From Sordaria brevicollis (lineage: Eukaryota; Ascomycota; Sordariomycetes; Sordariales; Sordariaceae): 64,000 bases of DNA. The DNA is taken from NCBI GenBank assembly GCA_033439795.1, contig JAUTDP010000002.1:5208001-5272000 (forward strand). Direction: 5' to 3'. Below, piece by piece: positions 23,850 through 36,668 of the stretch. The notes under the pieces are model-generated. The model was not told the DNA's origin and did not search any database. It saw nothing but the letters and a program-made list of their open reading frames with translations. A program made the position numbers and the translations under genes. The stretch's first letter is position 1, and every line of letters starts with the position of its first letter.

Positions 23850-24417
23850 TCATCAGATATTGTCCCGCAGAGTCGCAGACTGCTCCAGAAAAGGCTAAAG
23901 ACCTGCCATTTCCGAAGCGGCGAAGCCATTGGACCACACACCGCCGCAGCCACCCCCACAACGGAGTGCATCTCGGGTCGGACCAAACAACCTTGTACGG
24001 ATGGAGATGAGTCAATTCTTTATTCTACTGTGTGTGGGAAGAATGCGTGGGAAAGTGTGGGAAAGTGTGGGAGGTATGCGGGCTAGGACTGTGAGGGCCG
24101 AGAAGAAGTCGGGTGGTGGTCGAGGGTTGAAGACACTGATACCTTGGGATTGATGGACTGAAGCCCTGGGACGAAGGTAAGTTGAGAGATTCCTTCTCCA
24201 ACTACTGATGGGATTCTTCGTACTAACTCTATGCTCGAATCAGGTCGACCACAAGAATTGGACGGCCCTCAAACACAACACCAAAACAGATCTATCAAAC
24301 CCAAACGGACGCCAACACCGCCCAGGAACAAAACGGATGGGACTGACGCAACAATCCTTGGAAAACGACAAAAAGACGGACAAGCAATGTAACCCCGGCC
24401 CACTCCACCGTGGTCCG

Positions 24418-24426
24418 ATCTGATAA
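24418..24426 (+). promoter_or_regulatory. Extended GATA site (ATCWGATAA)
   Basis: ATCTGATAA, followed by a T-run. Left of the retrotransposon insertion. Confidence 0.6.
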
Positions 24427-24585
24427 ACATTTTTTTTTCGCTCACTCACCTGCCCATTTGCCTCCCCATCCGGCGTCGTACTCTCGTGCCCGTTTTCCAC
24501 AGTTTCACGGAAACCAGGCCCTTGTCCGTTTCTCGGAGACAGTCTCACAGTGTCGGGCCACGAGATGCTTGGATCAGTGACCGAG

Positions 24586-24594
24586 ATCAGATAA
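24586..24594 (+). promoter_or_regulatory. Extended GATA site (ATCWGATAA)
   Basis: ATCAGATAA, 26 bp left of the retrotransposon target duplication. Before insertion it would have been about 40 bp from the inverted copy at 30294, making a closely spaced pair. Confidence 0.65.
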
Positions 24595-24624
24595 AATTTC
24601 ACACTCAACGGTTTCCACTAATTG

Positions 24625-24796
24625 TGTGATAATTGCGGTAATATTGGGGCAGCAAAGACGGCTTGATTGTATGTAATTGTATAAGACTTTATAGACGTAT
24701 AGATCTCTAATCACTATAAAATCCCTTAGACTTTAAACTTCGGTTATAATTACGTATACTCTATCCTCCCAAAATAGGCTACTTAGTATTGTAATA
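24625..24796 (-). repeat. 3' LTR of the copia element
   Basis: 172 bp, the same length as its partner. The inner part is heavily transition-mutated, while the outer ~50 bp (24625-24675) keeps the original G and C residues. Confidence 0.95.
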
Positions 24797-27700
24797 CACC
24801 CCTTTAGATTTAGGTTATAAATTAGCGCTAAATTTACTTAAAAATACCTTATAATTTATTTACTTCCTAAAGTTTCGTACTTCTATAGCTAAATTATTAT
24901 AATAATAATTCTAAAATCCTTATTTATTACGTTAATTTTTAAATAAATTATAAGGTCTATTTACTAATTTATTTATAACCTCCTCCTCGTTTATTTCTTT
25001 TTAAAAACTTTTATCCTCCTTCTCCGAATCTATTTTTTTAAATATCTTTATTATAATAAACGCGCTAATAATCTCCTACAATTTCGTTAAAGGGTATTAA
25101 AATTCGACGAACCCTAATTATATTATTAAAATAGCGTAGTTTATAGGCCCAAAACTCTTTATAAGGTTATTTATAATTTACTCCTTAATAAGGATATAAA
25201 TAACGTTAATAAGGTTTTTCTTTTATATTTAGCGTAATTAATATTTATATATATTAATATACTTCAATTTGGTTATTAATTATATACCCTTTTTAATTAT
25301 AAATCGAATCGTTTATTTATTATTGTATTCTATAGGCGTAGCCTATTAATTTAAATTTATAATTAATTTATTTAGAAGATAGCGAACGTAAATAGTTTTT
25401 TTAGTATTTTAATTAAAGGATAATAATTCTACTTTTATAAAAGAGGTAATTACCGTATTTTATTTATTAGCGCGCTAATCGACCGTTACGTTTAATAGCC
25501 TTAATATAAACGCCTAGGAATTTTTACGGTTAAAGGAATTATTTATAAAAAAGGAATTAATTATTATATAGAAATCCCATTTATTAAGTCTATTTAATTA
25601 GAGGGCGTAATTTTAAATCGTTAATAAATAAAGGAGGATTCGATTTATAGCCTTATAATATATTAAGCTAGGGTTAAAATTAAACTGAGCGAATTTAAAA
25701 ATAGGGAAAATAATATTTAGGCGCGTAATAATAACGATATAAAAGATAGAGCCGATTTTAACCTAGTAGGCTATAATTTTATAAAGTAATACTTTATCTT
25801 CGTAGGGTATTAATTCCTCTTTAATTATAGGGGTTTAAAAGAATTTTTTTATCCCTTTAACCTTTTCTATAATCTTCTTAATATATTTATATTAAAATAA
25901 TTAAATTAATCGTTTCTTATAATTATAAATAACTTCGATTCTTAAAAATTATTTTAATTCCTTTCCGCCAATAAATTTATATTTCTTTTATAAGGTAATA
26001 ATTACCCCCTTAATTATAACGACCTCTTTATTTCTATTTAAATAAATAATAACGATATTATCGACGTAAAAAAATAGAAAAACGTTATCCCTACGTAGAA
26101 TACTAAATTTAAAAAGGATAAAGGATATATTTATAATTATAAAGGTCTTAATAAATTCTTATTACTATAAAAGAAATAATCTCTATAGACTATATAACGC
26201 TCGAAATAAACGGATTACCTAACCTTTCTTCTAATACTTAGGAGGAATTTATATATATACTAATTTATTTAATAGAATATTAATAAAGGTATTCTTTATA
26301 TCGTATTAAATTAAATCGAGGTTAAAATACGTAATAATAATTATAAAGATACGAAACGACCTAATTACTAATATAATTGCGTAGGTTTTTCGAATCCTAT
26401 CCTTAATTTATTAATTTCCCTTTACTATTAATCGAGCTTTATACTTTTAAAACTTACCGTTTTTATCGAATTTATAAATATAAATTTATTATAACCTTAG
26501 AACTTTTTTATAGAAAGCCTCCTTAATATTTACCTACTCCCAAGATTTTATTTTATAATACTCCGTTAAATATTCCTTTTTAATAATAACGAATAATTCC
26601 TTTATAGGGTATAGGGAGAATTTATAATAGTAATTTAAGAGCGGTAGAAAATTTAACCGGTAGAAGGTCCTTAATAAGCCTTATTTTTATAAACGATTAA
26701 CCTTCTCCCTTATTAATTTTAATTTAAAATTATAGCCGGGATCGATTTCGATTCCCCTTTTTCGCATTTCTTTTAAGAACGCCTAATTTACGACTATATT
26801 TCCCCAAAGACCTATAGGACGGCTTTTCCGCCTAACGAGGAATAACGCTATTTAATTAAAATACTAATTTATAATTAACTATAAATCCTCGTTAAATTTC
26901 GAAAAATTATTAATTAAAAAGGAAATTAATATATTATTTAAGGTTAAGAACGCTAAATAATACCCTTTATCCTTTAAATTTATTATTATATTTTAAAAAT
27001 CTAATAATAATTATAAAAGTAAGGGTTTCTCCGGAAATTCCGATTAAATTTCCAACCCTATTTTAAGGACCGTTAGGGATTAGCCTAATAATATTAAAAT
27101 AACCTCTAATTTTTATATTTATAATAGGTATTAGCCTATTTATATTTACTCTTGGTATTAATCCCCTAATACTTCTTTTTCTTTCCCCTCCTCTAAAGTA
27201 TTAATCGTATTATTCGCATCGGTCGGAAAGCTTAAAGTAATAGAGCTAGGCGTCGGGTCTTCGAAAGCTAACGGTAATTCGAAAATATTTACTTCGGCGG
27301 TATTTATATTATAAAGAATTTTTAATTATATAACCAATTTATTAAGGGAAACTTTTAAGGATTTATAGAATTTCTATATATTATTAGTAAATATTTCGTC
27401 CTCGTTAAATATAATATTTTACGTTATAATAATTAAATTAATATATAAATTTTAAATTTAATATTAATTCGAAGATTAATAGCTAATTAAATACCCAATT
27501 TATACTCGCTCCTTAAATTTCCTAATTTTATTTTTATTATTTATAATATTAATTATAAAAACGAAGGTTTTATAGCTATAGACCTTTAAATATACGATTA
27601 TTAAAGAGGGATTTGCTAAAGGAATTTTACTATCCTTAAAATTAAAGTAAATTTCGAATTTCTCTTTAGGGGACTTCTAATAATATTTTACTTTAGGCGT

Positions 27701-30108
27701 TAAATTATATAAGTATATTATTGTATACGTTATTTTTAATTATAAAACTTCCGGTAAATTCGTACTAATATATATTAATATTACCTTCGTATTAATTATA
27801 CCCCCTAAACGCTCTATACTTCTATTCTACGCTTATATATAAAGGGCGGAAGGCTCGATAAATATACCGCGATAGGCCAACTAAATTATAATTTTATAAT
27901 TATTAATTATTTTATTATTATATTCGATTACCCGAGGAATAATATTATATTAAATTTATAAGCTTATAAAAAGGTTTTAAAAATTAATTAAAATAGTATT
28001 AACTTCCTAACTACTTAAATAATAAATTTAAATATATTTAAATTACCGATCTATAATTATTATTAAATTTAAATACTCTTTATTTCGTATTTTAATTTTA
28101 ATATAAAAGAAGAAATCGATAGCGAATTGTAATTTTAGACTTTTAAAGTAATTATAAAGTTCTTTACGTACTTAGCGCTTTAATTTGGCTAAAATATATA
28201 AATTATAGTATATTATATCCGGCCCTTTAAAGTAAACCCTATAGACTTATTTAGTAAATTTTACGAACGTATTTAGTTTTAAATAATTAAATCGAAAATA
28301 TTAACGAAAGGCTTCGCCTTTTTATAGCCTCCGTTAAGAATAATTAAAAATACGTATTGTAAAAAAAAATTCGTTAACGTTATTTAATATTAGGGGGACG
28401 TATTTTAAAATAAATTATTTATATACGGAATAGACGTAATAAATTAATAAATTCGTAAAGTTAAAATGAAGGCAACTGTTTTTATAATTTTAATAAATAT
28501 AGTTATTTTCGAATTATTTTAAAGAAATAAAATTATATACTATATTTAATATTAGCGCAACGTTAAGGAAGATTAATTCTTTTATCCTATTATTATTCTA
28601 AACCCTAATAATAATATTTCTATATCCCTTAATAGTAATTTAATTATTCCTAACCTATATGTAATTATTAATATCTATAGGAGTAAAATCTTTAAAGCGA
28701 TTAACTTTATTAAAAATATAAATTATCGTACTTAAATCGAAAATTATAGAATCTTTTAACGGATATATAATACGGGAATCCGTAGGTATTAAAAAATTAC
28801 TCTTATTTACTAAGCGATTATAGAATTACTTTTAAATAAATTTATTATCCCTTTACTTATATAATTAAATAATAATATTTTTAAACTTCTTATCTTTCTT
28901 TATATTCGCTAAAATACGTTTTTTAATCTCTTTATTTTCGATTTATCCCTCGAATACGATTTAAGGGCGTATATAATAGTATTTATAAACGTTATAACCC
29001 TATTAATTGTAGAATTTGTAAATACTATAGCGGGTCTTACGTATTTACTAAAATAGGGAGGAAATTCGTTTTTTATTAATTAATTTAAAAGAAAGTTTTT
29101 TATTATTATTATTATTTATTAAGGTTATGATTTCTTCCCGTCCTTTTCTAATATCCGTATTAAGGTGTTAATTATCGTTACTAAGAACGTTCTCTGTAAC
29201 GGACTTTCCGCCTAATATAGCCGTAAATACCGTACTTTTTAATAGGGGGGTTAGCCGGCCCTTTACCTAAATAGGATTTATTATTATTATTTTATAAAAG
29301 TTTTTAGTAACGGTACGGAATCCTATATCTATACGGTTATTTTTTACAACCTCCTTATTATATTATAATTAATACGAATTTATTTAAGTAGAATAAAGAC
29401 TTCCCTTAATAGCGAAATAGAATTCGGTAAATTAAATATCGGGATTTATAGCCTTAAGGACTTTATACGCTTTATATAAAGTTATAATTTATTTTTATTA
29501 AAACGATTAAATTATTTAATTACGATTAATATAGCCGGGGCGTAGAATAGCGATTAATTGGGCTTTAATTAATTTCTTAACTTCTTTATCGTTAAAATAT
29601 ATTATTTTAATAAAGTTATTATATTATTTATAAATTCCGGAACGTTTAATAAAATTAATTTCGCGGTATAAATTTCTAATAATTTCTATTATTTATAGAT
29701 TTAATTGGGTTTTTTTAGCCCCGAAGTTTATAATAGCCTTTAAATCGGTATATTAATCGTTTTTCTTAATTATATAATTGTAATAATTACGCTCGTAATA
29801 AAAACCATTACGTATAGCGGTAATAAATAATTCTTTAAAGCGGGCCTTTCTTTTAATTACGGTTTCTCCTTCGGGTTTTTCGCTTTTATAATCCTTAATA
29901 TTAGGTTTAACGGGTCTAATAGGCTAGGGCTACCGGTCTATAGGATCGATATAATTTTATAACTTTAAGTTTTAGGCTTAGGAAATAAAGGCATTTTCCT
30001 AAATAGGCTAGTCCTTTAGCGAATTGAGACGGATATTATTAATCTTCGACGACGATATTATTATTATTATTATTAACGTAATTCGGTCGAATCGGTAAGA
30101 CTCTTAAT
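24797..30108 (-). pseudogene. Copia gag-pol remnant, RIP-inactivated
   Basis: The internal region shows reverse-transcriptase landmarks on the minus strand at 26200, 26068 and about 25985. The distances between them (44 and 33 codons) are as in live copia elements. The KKRLI-then-KYIKKIIEK stretch that follows the GGxELK block in fungal copia RTs is also readable. Dense TAA/TAG codons interrupt every frame. Gag, protease and integrase should lie to the right (27-30 kb) and RNase H to the left, but their motifs were too eroded to place by eye. Confidence 0.85.
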
Positions 30109-30280
30109 TATAATAATTGCGGTAATATTAAGGCAATAAAGACGGCTTAATTGTATATAACTATATAAGACTCTATAAACGTATAGATCTCTAGTCACTA
30201 TAAAATCCCTTAAACTCCAGACCTCGGTTATAATCACGTGCACTCTGTCCTCCCAGAGTGGGCCACCCAGTATTGTGACA
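30109..30280 (-). repeat. 5' LTR of the copia element
   Basis: 172 bp. The outer ~70 bp (30211-30280) look unmutated (ending CAGTATTGTGACA) and the inner 100 bp are AT-shifted. The boundary of RIP therefore falls inside this repeat. Confidence 0.95.
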
Positions 30281-30293
30281 GATTGATCTCATC

Positions 30294-30302
30294 TTATCTG
30301 AT
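30294..30302 (-). promoter_or_regulatory. Extended GATA site (ATCWGATAA)
   Basis: TTATCTGAT on the plus strand. It is the only full-consensus site left on the sidA side of the transposon, about 1.45 kb upstream of the ATG and 9 bp from the target duplication. Confidence 0.65.
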
Positions 30303-31598
30303 CCGAAGATAAAACCGATGCCGCACTGACGCTTCCTGGACCGGGGCCGGACATGCTCCACTTTGGCTCCTTCTGCGAACCACGAACCTGGCAGAAAAAC
30401 GGGCAAAAGCCGGCCTAGGCAGCCATTGGCCAACCAGAACACGTGCAGCGCTTCTCAACCCCTCCATCGACAACGCTACCAACCCCACCATCTCCGTCCA
30501 GAACTGGTCTCTGGCTCGGCCATCACCGTCACGACAACTTTTCTTCGACCCCAGCTCGCCCAGCCACACTGTCAACCCGCACTGCTGCCTTCCATCGATC
30601 GAGAAGCAAAGAGTCCCATCACGATACGAAGATGCCGCCCTGACACCTGACATCCGCACCTTGTCGTCACTCGTCAGGGCCCCGAAATTGCCCAGACTGG
30701 GAGAAGCACCACACCATGCCGATGATGGAGGCACTGGGAAGGGGGAACCGGAAAACACCATGAACCAGAAGCGGACAATGGGCAGAGGGTCGAGAACACA
30801 AGACACCACCAACTCAACCGAGATTCCGTCCCCGAGTCCCCGCAGTCCAACATTGGCGTCATGCCATGGATTGCACCACAACCCGGATGGAGCTCCGCAG
30901 TCCGTCCAGGATGGCCCGGTAAATATCGTCCAGCGGGAGCATGTCTCGCTGGTCTTGGTCCGTTCTTGGCCCAGCTGCTGTCCGTTGACCGAGCCCCAGC
31001 AACACGCCAGCTCGGTTCGACCCCGACGCCGACAAGGCAGGAGAACGGAGCGGTAGAGTGAGAGTGAAAGTAGGAATGGCAACACAGTTTACATACCAGC
31101 CATGCATACCTACAGGATGGGGTCAAAGAAGCGGGCCAGCGGAGAAAATAAACCACGAGCGGAATGGAGTCAAAAAGTTCCCAAGTCTCCAAGTTGCAGT
31201 ACGTTGCTCCCGTCATCAGCTACCCTCCTTGCTTCCAATTGCCTCGCCCCCTGGTCAAAGATCAACAACCCTCTTCTGTATCAAAAACAGCCGCCTCTGC
31301 CACCTTTCCCACTCCCTCTTCCCTTTCTTCCTTCCTCCTCCATCTTCTCCCAAAGCAATCCTCCAGAACTCGGCTTCTTCTGCCTACCCTTCTGCCGTCC
31401 AGTCATCCACCAGGTACCTTCGAGTTCTCGGACAACCACTCTTCCCGGTTTCTACTCTATACAACGTGTGTCAATCCTTGACCAGAAAACGTGGGCAAAC
31501 ACCGTCCTTGACATCACAAGCCTGCATTTGCAATTGGAGTTAACGCGTGGATTTTTGCTGTAGCCGCCAGAACTCCAAGTTACACAGACGTTATCCGC

Positions 31599-31605
31599 TA
31601 TAAAA
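31599..31605 (+). promoter_or_regulatory. Candidate TATA box of sidA
   Basis: TATAAAA 146 bp upstream of the sidA ATG, followed by a C/T-rich stretch suitable for transcription initiation. A second AT-rich TATACATAATAAAA lies nearer the ATG. No transcript evidence is available. Confidence 0.35.
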
Positions 31606-31738
31606 CTTAATTCCCCGCATTCAGCAACACCGCGAACGCCCAAGCTCGATTGTTACTCTGCCGCAGTCATCCCGTCATTCCGTCGGCTATACATAATAAA
31701 ACCAGACTCCCCGGTGTCTGCCGATCGACCTCACATAA

Positions 31739-33443
<1,705 letters not shown>

Positions 33444-33910
33444 GATCCTTTTGGGGGGATTACGACAGTTGACTGATGATACCATGCTTGTGCTTTTGTC
33501 ACAGCGAGAGCGATTTTCTTTATCTTTCTTTATACGACGTCTGAATCGGGGAACGGAAAACTAAACTTTTTTTTTTTTTGGATTTTACATGGGTTTTTGG
33601 AAAAAATTTCCTTGGGCTTTTCTTTTTACTTTCTACTGTACATAATCTTTGGCCTTTTCCTGGGTTCACGGGTCTTTTTTTTTTTGGCACATGGCTTTCT
33701 TGCACTTTGAAAGCAAAATAGCATACATATGGGTATATATGATACCTTTTTGGAACAACAAACTTCTTGGAGCTTCATCTTTAATGCAATGTTTCTACTG
33801 ACTGAGTGACACGGTTGATCGTAATAAAGTGCCGGCGTGTCGAATACGGGCACTCGCGCGATTTTCACGTGCACCCGCACCCGGCACTTCGCGAGCGAGC
33901 GGGCGAGCGA

Positions 33911-33919
33911 TTATCAGAT
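33911..33919 (-). promoter_or_regulatory. Extended GATA site (ATCWGATAA)
   Basis: TTATCAGAT with a second overlapping-type partial copy (GATCAGATGA) directly after it. First of five sites in the sidA-NRPS spacer. Confidence 0.65.
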
Positions 33920-34049
33920 GATCAGATGAGATGAGATGAAATGCGAAAAAAAGTTTGCGGGAATTCCCTTGTCCCTTGGAGCAAAACGGAACGGGCAGCG
34001 GGGCCAGCCAGGGGGTCTGACCGTCTGACTGATTTGAGCCGATAATCGG

Positions 34050-34058
34050 ATCAGATAA
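34050..34058 (+). promoter_or_regulatory. Extended GATA site (ATCWGATAA)
   Basis: ATCAGATAA preceded within 12 bp by another core GATAA, so possibly a double site. Confidence 0.65.
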
Positions 34059-34141
34059 AAAACAAAAAAATCTTCGACCCCCAGGGGTTAGGAACTATGT
34101 CCTTGGCAGCTTGGCTTTTAAACGCTTACGCCGCCTTGGCA

Positions 34142-34150
34142 ATCAGATAA
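34142..34150 (+). promoter_or_regulatory. Extended GATA site (ATCWGATAA)
   Basis: ATCAGATAA followed by a T-run, 92 bp after the previous site in the same orientation. Confidence 0.65.
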
Positions 34151-34218
34151 TATTTTTTTTTGGGCCTTTGGGCCGAATCTAACCCGAAGACACGAGGGCG
34201 CCCGGGGCAATGGTGTGG

Positions 34219-34227
34219 ATCTGATAA
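34219..34227 (+). promoter_or_regulatory. Extended GATA site (ATCWGATAA)
   Basis: ATCTGATAA, 77 bp after the previous site. With 33911, 34050 and 34142 it makes a four-site cluster of about 320 bp. Confidence 0.65.
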
Positions 34228-35558
34228 ACAAAGCTGGCTGCCGCGGCCAAAACGGAGGAGGAGGAGGAAGGAACACGAATTCGAGGTCGACGACTCGACC
34301 GTGAGTGGTCGACAAGATCAAAACGGTTGAAAATGGTGGTTGCAGTTTGCACTGGAAGATGCCGTCGTCGTCGGTGGGCGGGCGGGGGACTGGACAGGAC
34401 ATGGGGACGTGGGGGGTCCACCTTCACCGTTCCCACCATCTTTGTCTTCGTCTTCGTCACCAAATCCAGGGTGTAGTATAGGTGTGGTTAATGACGCAAA
34501 CGCTCACGGTCACAACAGTCACAACAGTCACAACGGAGATGATGCGGCAAGAGGAAAGAGGGGTGGAAGGTGGTGAGGTGGTGAGGTGGTGGCTTGATCG
34601 AGAGGGTTATGACCGGCTAGAGGCATCTGATGAGAACATGAGAAGGAAGTTGAAGACAGAGCTCAGTTGTCAATAGCATCTTTCGGTTTGTTTGCTCGAA
34701 AAAGCAAATGATAAAAAAGATGTTGAAGTAAGAGAGACGAAAGAGAGTGTGGTCGTAAGCTTGTGGATCACGCTGGATCGATCAACAGCGGCTAGCGAGT
34801 CTAGGAGTCTAGGTGGGAAAAAAGTCACGCAGGTACAAAGTTGGGCCATCGGGGCATACTGGAAGACGATGCTACGCTGAAATATGTACCCGGGCAAAGA
34901 AATCTCATCATCCAGAATGCTGTGAAGACTGAAGAGAAGGAAAAGAATATGTCAAAAGCACAGCTGGAAAGCTTCAACAACGAGGCAGAAAATGGAGATA
35001 CGAGTCAATGCCGAGAGTGTAAGACATTAGAGGTAAGATTGCTGGAGGTAAAGACGAGCTCAGGACAGACCATGAAGCAATCACGGCACAGTGGAGGAAG
35101 TTTCCATCCAACGGCGGCTATCGATACTTAGTTGCGCCTCCACTGTAACGGTAACCTCCAGCAGGTCATCACACCATCTCGGGTTTTAGGCCTCGATGAA
35201 GAAACAGCCGGGGCCGGTGTGATTGAGATTTTGGAAGACGGGAGTTTGCGTTTCGATCTGGAAGTTTGAGAATGTCATGAGGATGCGGAAGTATCTCGGA
35301 AGTTCGACTCTGGTATAACAACAACAAACATGTTGTGAACGAGTTGGCTCCATGTGTTCCCCCCAAGGAAAGAACTGTGAGCAATCAACAAGAGAGTATC
35401 TTCAGTTTTCCACTTTGTTCTCCAACCTGCGCCATCACATCCGTTCATGAATGTGACGACTTCAGAAGACCGGCATAACCGAAAGGAATTAAGGGTATCG
35501 GTACCTTGCATATCATCATCAAGGTAAAGCTTTTTTTTCTGGTTCTTTTCAAAATCTC

Positions 35559-35567
35559 TTATCAGAT
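35559..35567 (-). promoter_or_regulatory. Extended GATA site (ATCWGATAA)
   Basis: TTATCAGAT on the plus strand, 1.1 kb upstream of the NRPS start and the site nearest to it. Confidence 0.65.
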
Positions 35568-36668
35568 GTGAAGGATCAGCTCATCAGCTAAGCTTGATCA
35601 GCTGAAACAAAAAGCCAAGACCTGCATCGAACCGGCGGCCGGAGTTAGCGGGAACCGGAACCGGGGACGGAACGGCTCTTTGACAAATTTGTCCAACACC
35701 GAGCCCGGCCCGGAACCCGGAATCGCGGAGCATACGGGACGGCAGCTGCAACACCATCCAAAGCAAGGGGCGTATACCGATGTGAAACCGCAATTTCCGG
35801 TCCCTTCCAAACCAACCGGAGACAGAAAGAAAGAACAAGGGCCGTACAGTCACATTGCAACTTCCAAGTTTCGGGTGTTCGATCCAGAGCAGCTCCACCG
35901 AAATTTCTTATCGGGCTCATCGCACGGGAACGAGAACGAAGCCATCCAACACCACGCCGTCCCATGTTCTCTTCTCACAAACATCGTCAAGTTTGACGTC
36001 GTCCACCACAAACACGACGGATCTGCCGCATCCACCCATCCCGTCTGCTTGGCTCTTCCGGGATTTCTGTCTTTGGATACCAAGACAAAAAGAAGCTTTT
36101 CATGTACAGTTGCACCATCGGCTCAGTTGCAACGTTGAACACCCATCTTGATGTCGTCGGCCGACTGACCAATGATTCTTTACAGAAATCAAATCACCAA
36201 GCATCAACTGGCAATCCATCACCATCTCTTGAGTTTTGATTTCCAAGCACAACCAATTGGATCCCCCAACAATGTGAGTATTGTCTCCCTCTGCTGTGCC
36301 CATTTGATATACATATCTCCATGTATACCACATGGTTGTCCTCAGCAACTAGCGAATAAGATTGACGCCTCGGGCACAAGAGTTGACGTTTTGGGCATAT
36401 CAGTCTGCGTATCAGCAACACAACACCATACTGGTGTTACTCAGGACTCCCGATTGCCGCTCATTGGACACTTTCTCACCACTGTGCTTCATATCACTTA
36501 CAGCAGCGTCTTCCCGTCCTGGCGTCCCACTACACCCGCTGCATAACCGCTACAAACGGTCTTTATCCGGTGCTTGAATAGCAGATAATCGTTGCTGAAG
36601 GACTTCATTAGCACGCCGGGAAATATCACCCACAAACGGCTTAAAGAGGCCATTATCACCACTTGACA

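Larger units (their letters stand above)
21697..24619. other. Intergenic, left part of the split siderophore regulatory region
   Basis: 2.9 kb without a supported gene. The MYND gene 3' UTR is at the left. Three ATCWGATAA sites occur in the last 800 bp. A 189-residue minus-strand frame (22490-23059) is Arg/Pro/Gln-rich with no domain. The right edge is the 5 bp target duplication of the retrotransposon. Confidence 0.55.
24625..30280 (-). mobile_element. RIP-mutated Ty1/copia LTR retrotransposon
   Basis: Seen: a 5656 bp block of extreme AT content is bounded by two direct 172 bp repeats (24625-24796 and 30109-30280) and by a 5 bp duplication (AATTG at 24620-24624, GATTG at 30281-30285, differing by one G-to-A transition). 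The intact LTR ends are TG...CA, with the opposite ends altered to TA...TA. On the minus strand, reverse-transcriptase motifs of the copia class lie co-linear and in one frame: ALY(G)L at 26200-26186, YVD(D) read as YVDN at 26068-26057, then KYKFIGGxELK with a TAA where Trp is expected, and FLxIEV (about 25985-25935). The element therefore reads right to left, with its 5' LTR at 30280-30109. Stops come from TGG-to-TAA type changes and the frame keeps its register, the signature of RIP rather than indel decay. It is dead as an element. Confidence 0.96.
33444..36668. other. Regulatory spacer between sidA and the NRPS
   Basis: 3.2 kb without a supported gene. It holds the sidA 3' UTR (T-rich), five ATCWGATAA sites between 33911 and 35567, and a GTCACAACA tandem (34508-34535). 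It is presumably the NRPS promoter. Scattered frames such as 34841-35131 and 35680-36138 have no domain or intron logic. Confidence 0.6.

Noticed and set aside
24797..30108. AT-rich block as a centromere fragment, mitochondrial insertion or CRISPR-like array
   Set aside because: Paired 172 bp LTRs, a 5 bp target duplication and in-register copia reverse-transcriptase motifs explain the whole block; no spacer-repeat periodicity was seen.
30294..31085. 263-residue minus-strand frame in the sidA promoter
   Set aside because: No domain or intron pattern, Trp/Cys/Arg-rich composition typical of antisense reading through GC-rich DNA, and it lies head-on to sidA.
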